Positions 62,525 through 64,000 of a DNA stretch of 64,000 nucleotides are shown one piece after another. The stretch covers positions 1 through 64,000 of the forward strand of contig NZ_JAJISB010000017.1 of NCBI RefSeq assembly GCF_021245735.1, read 5' to 3'. Both the position numbers and the translations under genes were made by a program. The DNA comes from Brevibacillus daliensis (GTDB taxonomy: Bacteria; Bacillota; Bacilli; Brevibacillales; Brevibacillaceae). The notes under the pieces are model-generated. The model ran no database searches and was not told the DNA's origin. It worked only from the letters and a program-made list of their open reading frames with translations. The number at the start of each line of letters is the position of its first letter. Position 1 is the stretch's first letter.

Positions 62525-63994
62525 ATGAAAAAATGGATTTCAATAATGATGGCTTCCTTTTTAGCGTTTCCAGTACTAAGTGGATGTGGATCAACCACTG
62601 GCGCACCTGCAGATAGTGCCACTCCAAAAGCGGCGGAAACTGCTACTAAGGATGATACAGCAGACATCGTAGTAATAGGAGCAGGTGGAGCAGGCATGTC
62701 TGCGGCTGTTGAAGCTACGAATCAAGGTGCGAAAGTAATCGTTCTTGAAAAAATGCCAATGGTTGGTGGTAACACGACCCGTGCAACAGGCGGGCTAAAT
62801 GCTGCTGGGACGAAACATCAGGAAGCAGCAGGTATTAAAGATAGCCAACAATTATATTTCGATGACACCATGAAGGGTGGACATGATAAAAATAATCCAG
62901 AACTGGTAAAGGTTCTTACAACAAAAGCAAAAGATTCGGTAGTATGGCTAGAAGAGATGGGTGCTGATTTATCTGAGGTAGGTCGTGCAGGTGGGGCAAG
63001 TGTGAACCGTATCCACCGTCCAAAAGGTGGTTCCGCTGTCGGTCCTAATGTGGTTACTACACTGAAAAAAGTAATTGAGGAGAAAAACATTGATCTTCGC
63101 CTAAACAATTCAGCGACTGAGATTATAAAAGGTGAAGATGGAAGTGTTGCTGGTGTAAAAGCTAAAGATAAAGATGGTAAAGAGTACAACATTACTTCAA
63201 AAGCAGTTATCCTTGCTACTGGTGGATTCTCTGCTAACCAAGACATGGTTATAAAATACCGCCCAGATTTAAAAGGATTCGCTACAACTAATCATCCGGG
63301 TGCACTGGGTGAAGGGATCACCATGGCAGAAAAAGTTAATGTAAACCTGGTAGATATGGGAGAGATCCAAACACATCCAACCGTTGTACCAGACAATGGT
63401 GTCATGATCACAGAAGGTGTTCGTGGTGATGGTGCAATCTTGATTAACAAAGAGGGAAAACGCTTTATCAATGAATTGCTTACTCGAGATGTAGTGTCCA
63501 AAGGAATTTTGAGTCAGACTGATGGCGTAGCGTATTTGTTCTTCGATGATGGACTTCGTGAAGGTTTGGCAGCTACAGAAGAGTATTTCAACATGGGATT
63601 AGTTACGGAAGCCGATTCTGTAGAAGAATTGGCTGACAAGATTGGTGTAGATAAGAAAGAAATGGTTAGCACTGTTGAAGCATACAACAAAGCAGTAATG
63701 GCGAAAGAAGATAAAGATTTCCAACGTGCTAATATGCCTATCCAATTAAATAAAGGTAAATTATATGCGATCCAAGTAACCCCTGCTATTCACCATACCA
63801 TGGGTGGGGTTGAAATTAATACGAACGCAGAAGTTGTTGGTACAGATGGTAATTTGATCAAAGGGTTATATGCTGCTGGTGAAATTACAGGTGGCGTTCA
63901 TGGTGGTAACCGCTTAGGTGGTAACGCAATGGCCGACATCATTACATTTGGTCGCATTGCAGGTGAAAGTGCAGCTAAAATGGTGAAACAGTAA
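62525..63994 (+). CDS. Lipoprotein fumarate-reductase-like flavoprotein
   Basis: 489 residues. Lipoprotein signal peptide with lipobox LSGC, Ala/Thr-rich linker, then an FAD-binding domain IVVIGAGGAGMSAAVEA and the fumarate-reductase/succinate-dehydrogenase-like core GGNTTRATGGLNAAGT, GLNRIHRPKGGS-type (SVNRIHRPKGGS), HHTMGGVEINT and GGVHGGNRLGGNAM. Neither an N-terminal heme nor an FMN-binding domain is present, unlike classic soluble flavocytochromes. Role inferred: extracytoplasmic reduction of fumarate or a similar acceptor with electrons from quinols or extracellular flavin. AAGGGGGAAAG precedes ATG 62525. Confidence 0.85.
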   Translation: MKKWISIMMASFLAFPVLSGCGSTTGAPADSATPKAAETATKDDTADIVVIGAGGAGMSAAVEATNQGAKVIVLEKMPMVGGNTTRATGGLNAAGTKHQEAAGIKDSQQLYFDDTMKGGHDKNNPELVKVLTTKAKDSVVWLEEMGADLSEVGRAGGASVNRIHRPKGGSAVGPNVVTTLKKVIEEKNIDLRLNNSATEIIKGEDGSVAGVKAKDKDGKEYNITSKAVILATGGFSANQDMVIKYRPDLKGFATTNHPGALGEGITMAEKVNVNLVDMGEIQTHPTVVPDNGVMITEGVRGDGAILINKEGKRFINELLTRDVVSKGILSQTDGVAYLFFDDGLREGLAATEEYFNMGLVTEADSVEELADKIGVDKKEMVSTVEAYNKAVMAKEDKDFQRANMPIQLNKGKLYAIQVTPAIHHTMGGVEINTNAEVVGTDGNLIKGLYAAGEITGGVHGGNRLGGNAMADIITFGRIAGESAAKMVKQ

Positions 63995-64000
63995 TAGAGT

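Overview
The window reads as chromosome of a low-GC, spore-forming-type Bacillota. Ribosome-binding sites are strong and Bacillus-like, TTG and GTG starts are frequent, and many genes have close Bacillus subtilis counterparts by recollection (dbpA, helD, des, yclNOPQ, yfmM, recQ, pnuC). Gene content and the dispersed intergenic repeats suggest Brevibacillus (laterosporus-like), but that genus call is an inference. I saw no rRNA, tRNA or CRISPR array.

Layout. 0-4.3 kb: dbpA RNA helicase and helD, with decayed scraps of a transposase and of a LuxR-type regulator. 4.6-21.0 kb: the most unusual part, a divergent ten-gene locus. The leftward arm encodes a 48-residue membrane protein missed by length cut-offs, a zinc-ribbon membrane protein and a membrane-anchored SH3 protein. 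The rightward arm encodes a secreted vWA protein, a giant tubulin-like GTPase, a partner that looks like a tubulin fold with its GTP loop lost, a second vWA membrane protein, a small beta-rich protein, a zinc-ribbon P-loop GTPase and a GAP1-type protein with a C-terminal membrane segment. Predicted topology puts tubulin and GTPase in the cytosol and the vWA and SH3 domains outside, so the products could form an envelope-spanning, nucleotide-driven machine. The locus is bracketed by inverted copies of a dispersed repeat.

21.2-25 kb: a gutted M14 carboxypeptidase, a GyrI-like protein, a short-chain dehydrogenase, the Des-type desaturase and a gutted HAD phosphatase. 25.1-34.4 kb: two divergent transcription units around a SorC-type regulator, encoding a galactitol-type PTS, polyol dehydrogenase, split transketolase, AraD-like and RhaD-like class II aldolases and a 2-hydroxyacid dehydrogenase. 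This is a polyol or unusual-sugar catabolic set whose substrate is not evident. 34.6-38.2 kb: an LtaS-family enzyme and a GH10-like secreted hydrolase.

38.4-43.9 kb: a CiaRH-like two-component system followed by a VTC-domain protein, a DUF4956 membrane protein and a CotH kinase-like protein. A CiaR-type direct repeat lies in front of the VTC gene. 43.9-48.7 kb: pnuC and a Fur-box-controlled petrobactin-type siderophore importer. 48.8-57.4 kb: small membrane proteins, a truncated YfcC carrier, a TerC protein, two tandem glycosyltransferase-TPR proteins with a third reduced to its first codons, and RecQ. 57.5-64 kb: a DUF3298 protein, the ABC-F protein YfmM, an amino-acid permease, a flavin-reductase-like protein and a lipoprotein fumarate-reductase-like flavoprotein with an Fnr-type box centred about 41.5 bases before its predicted start site.
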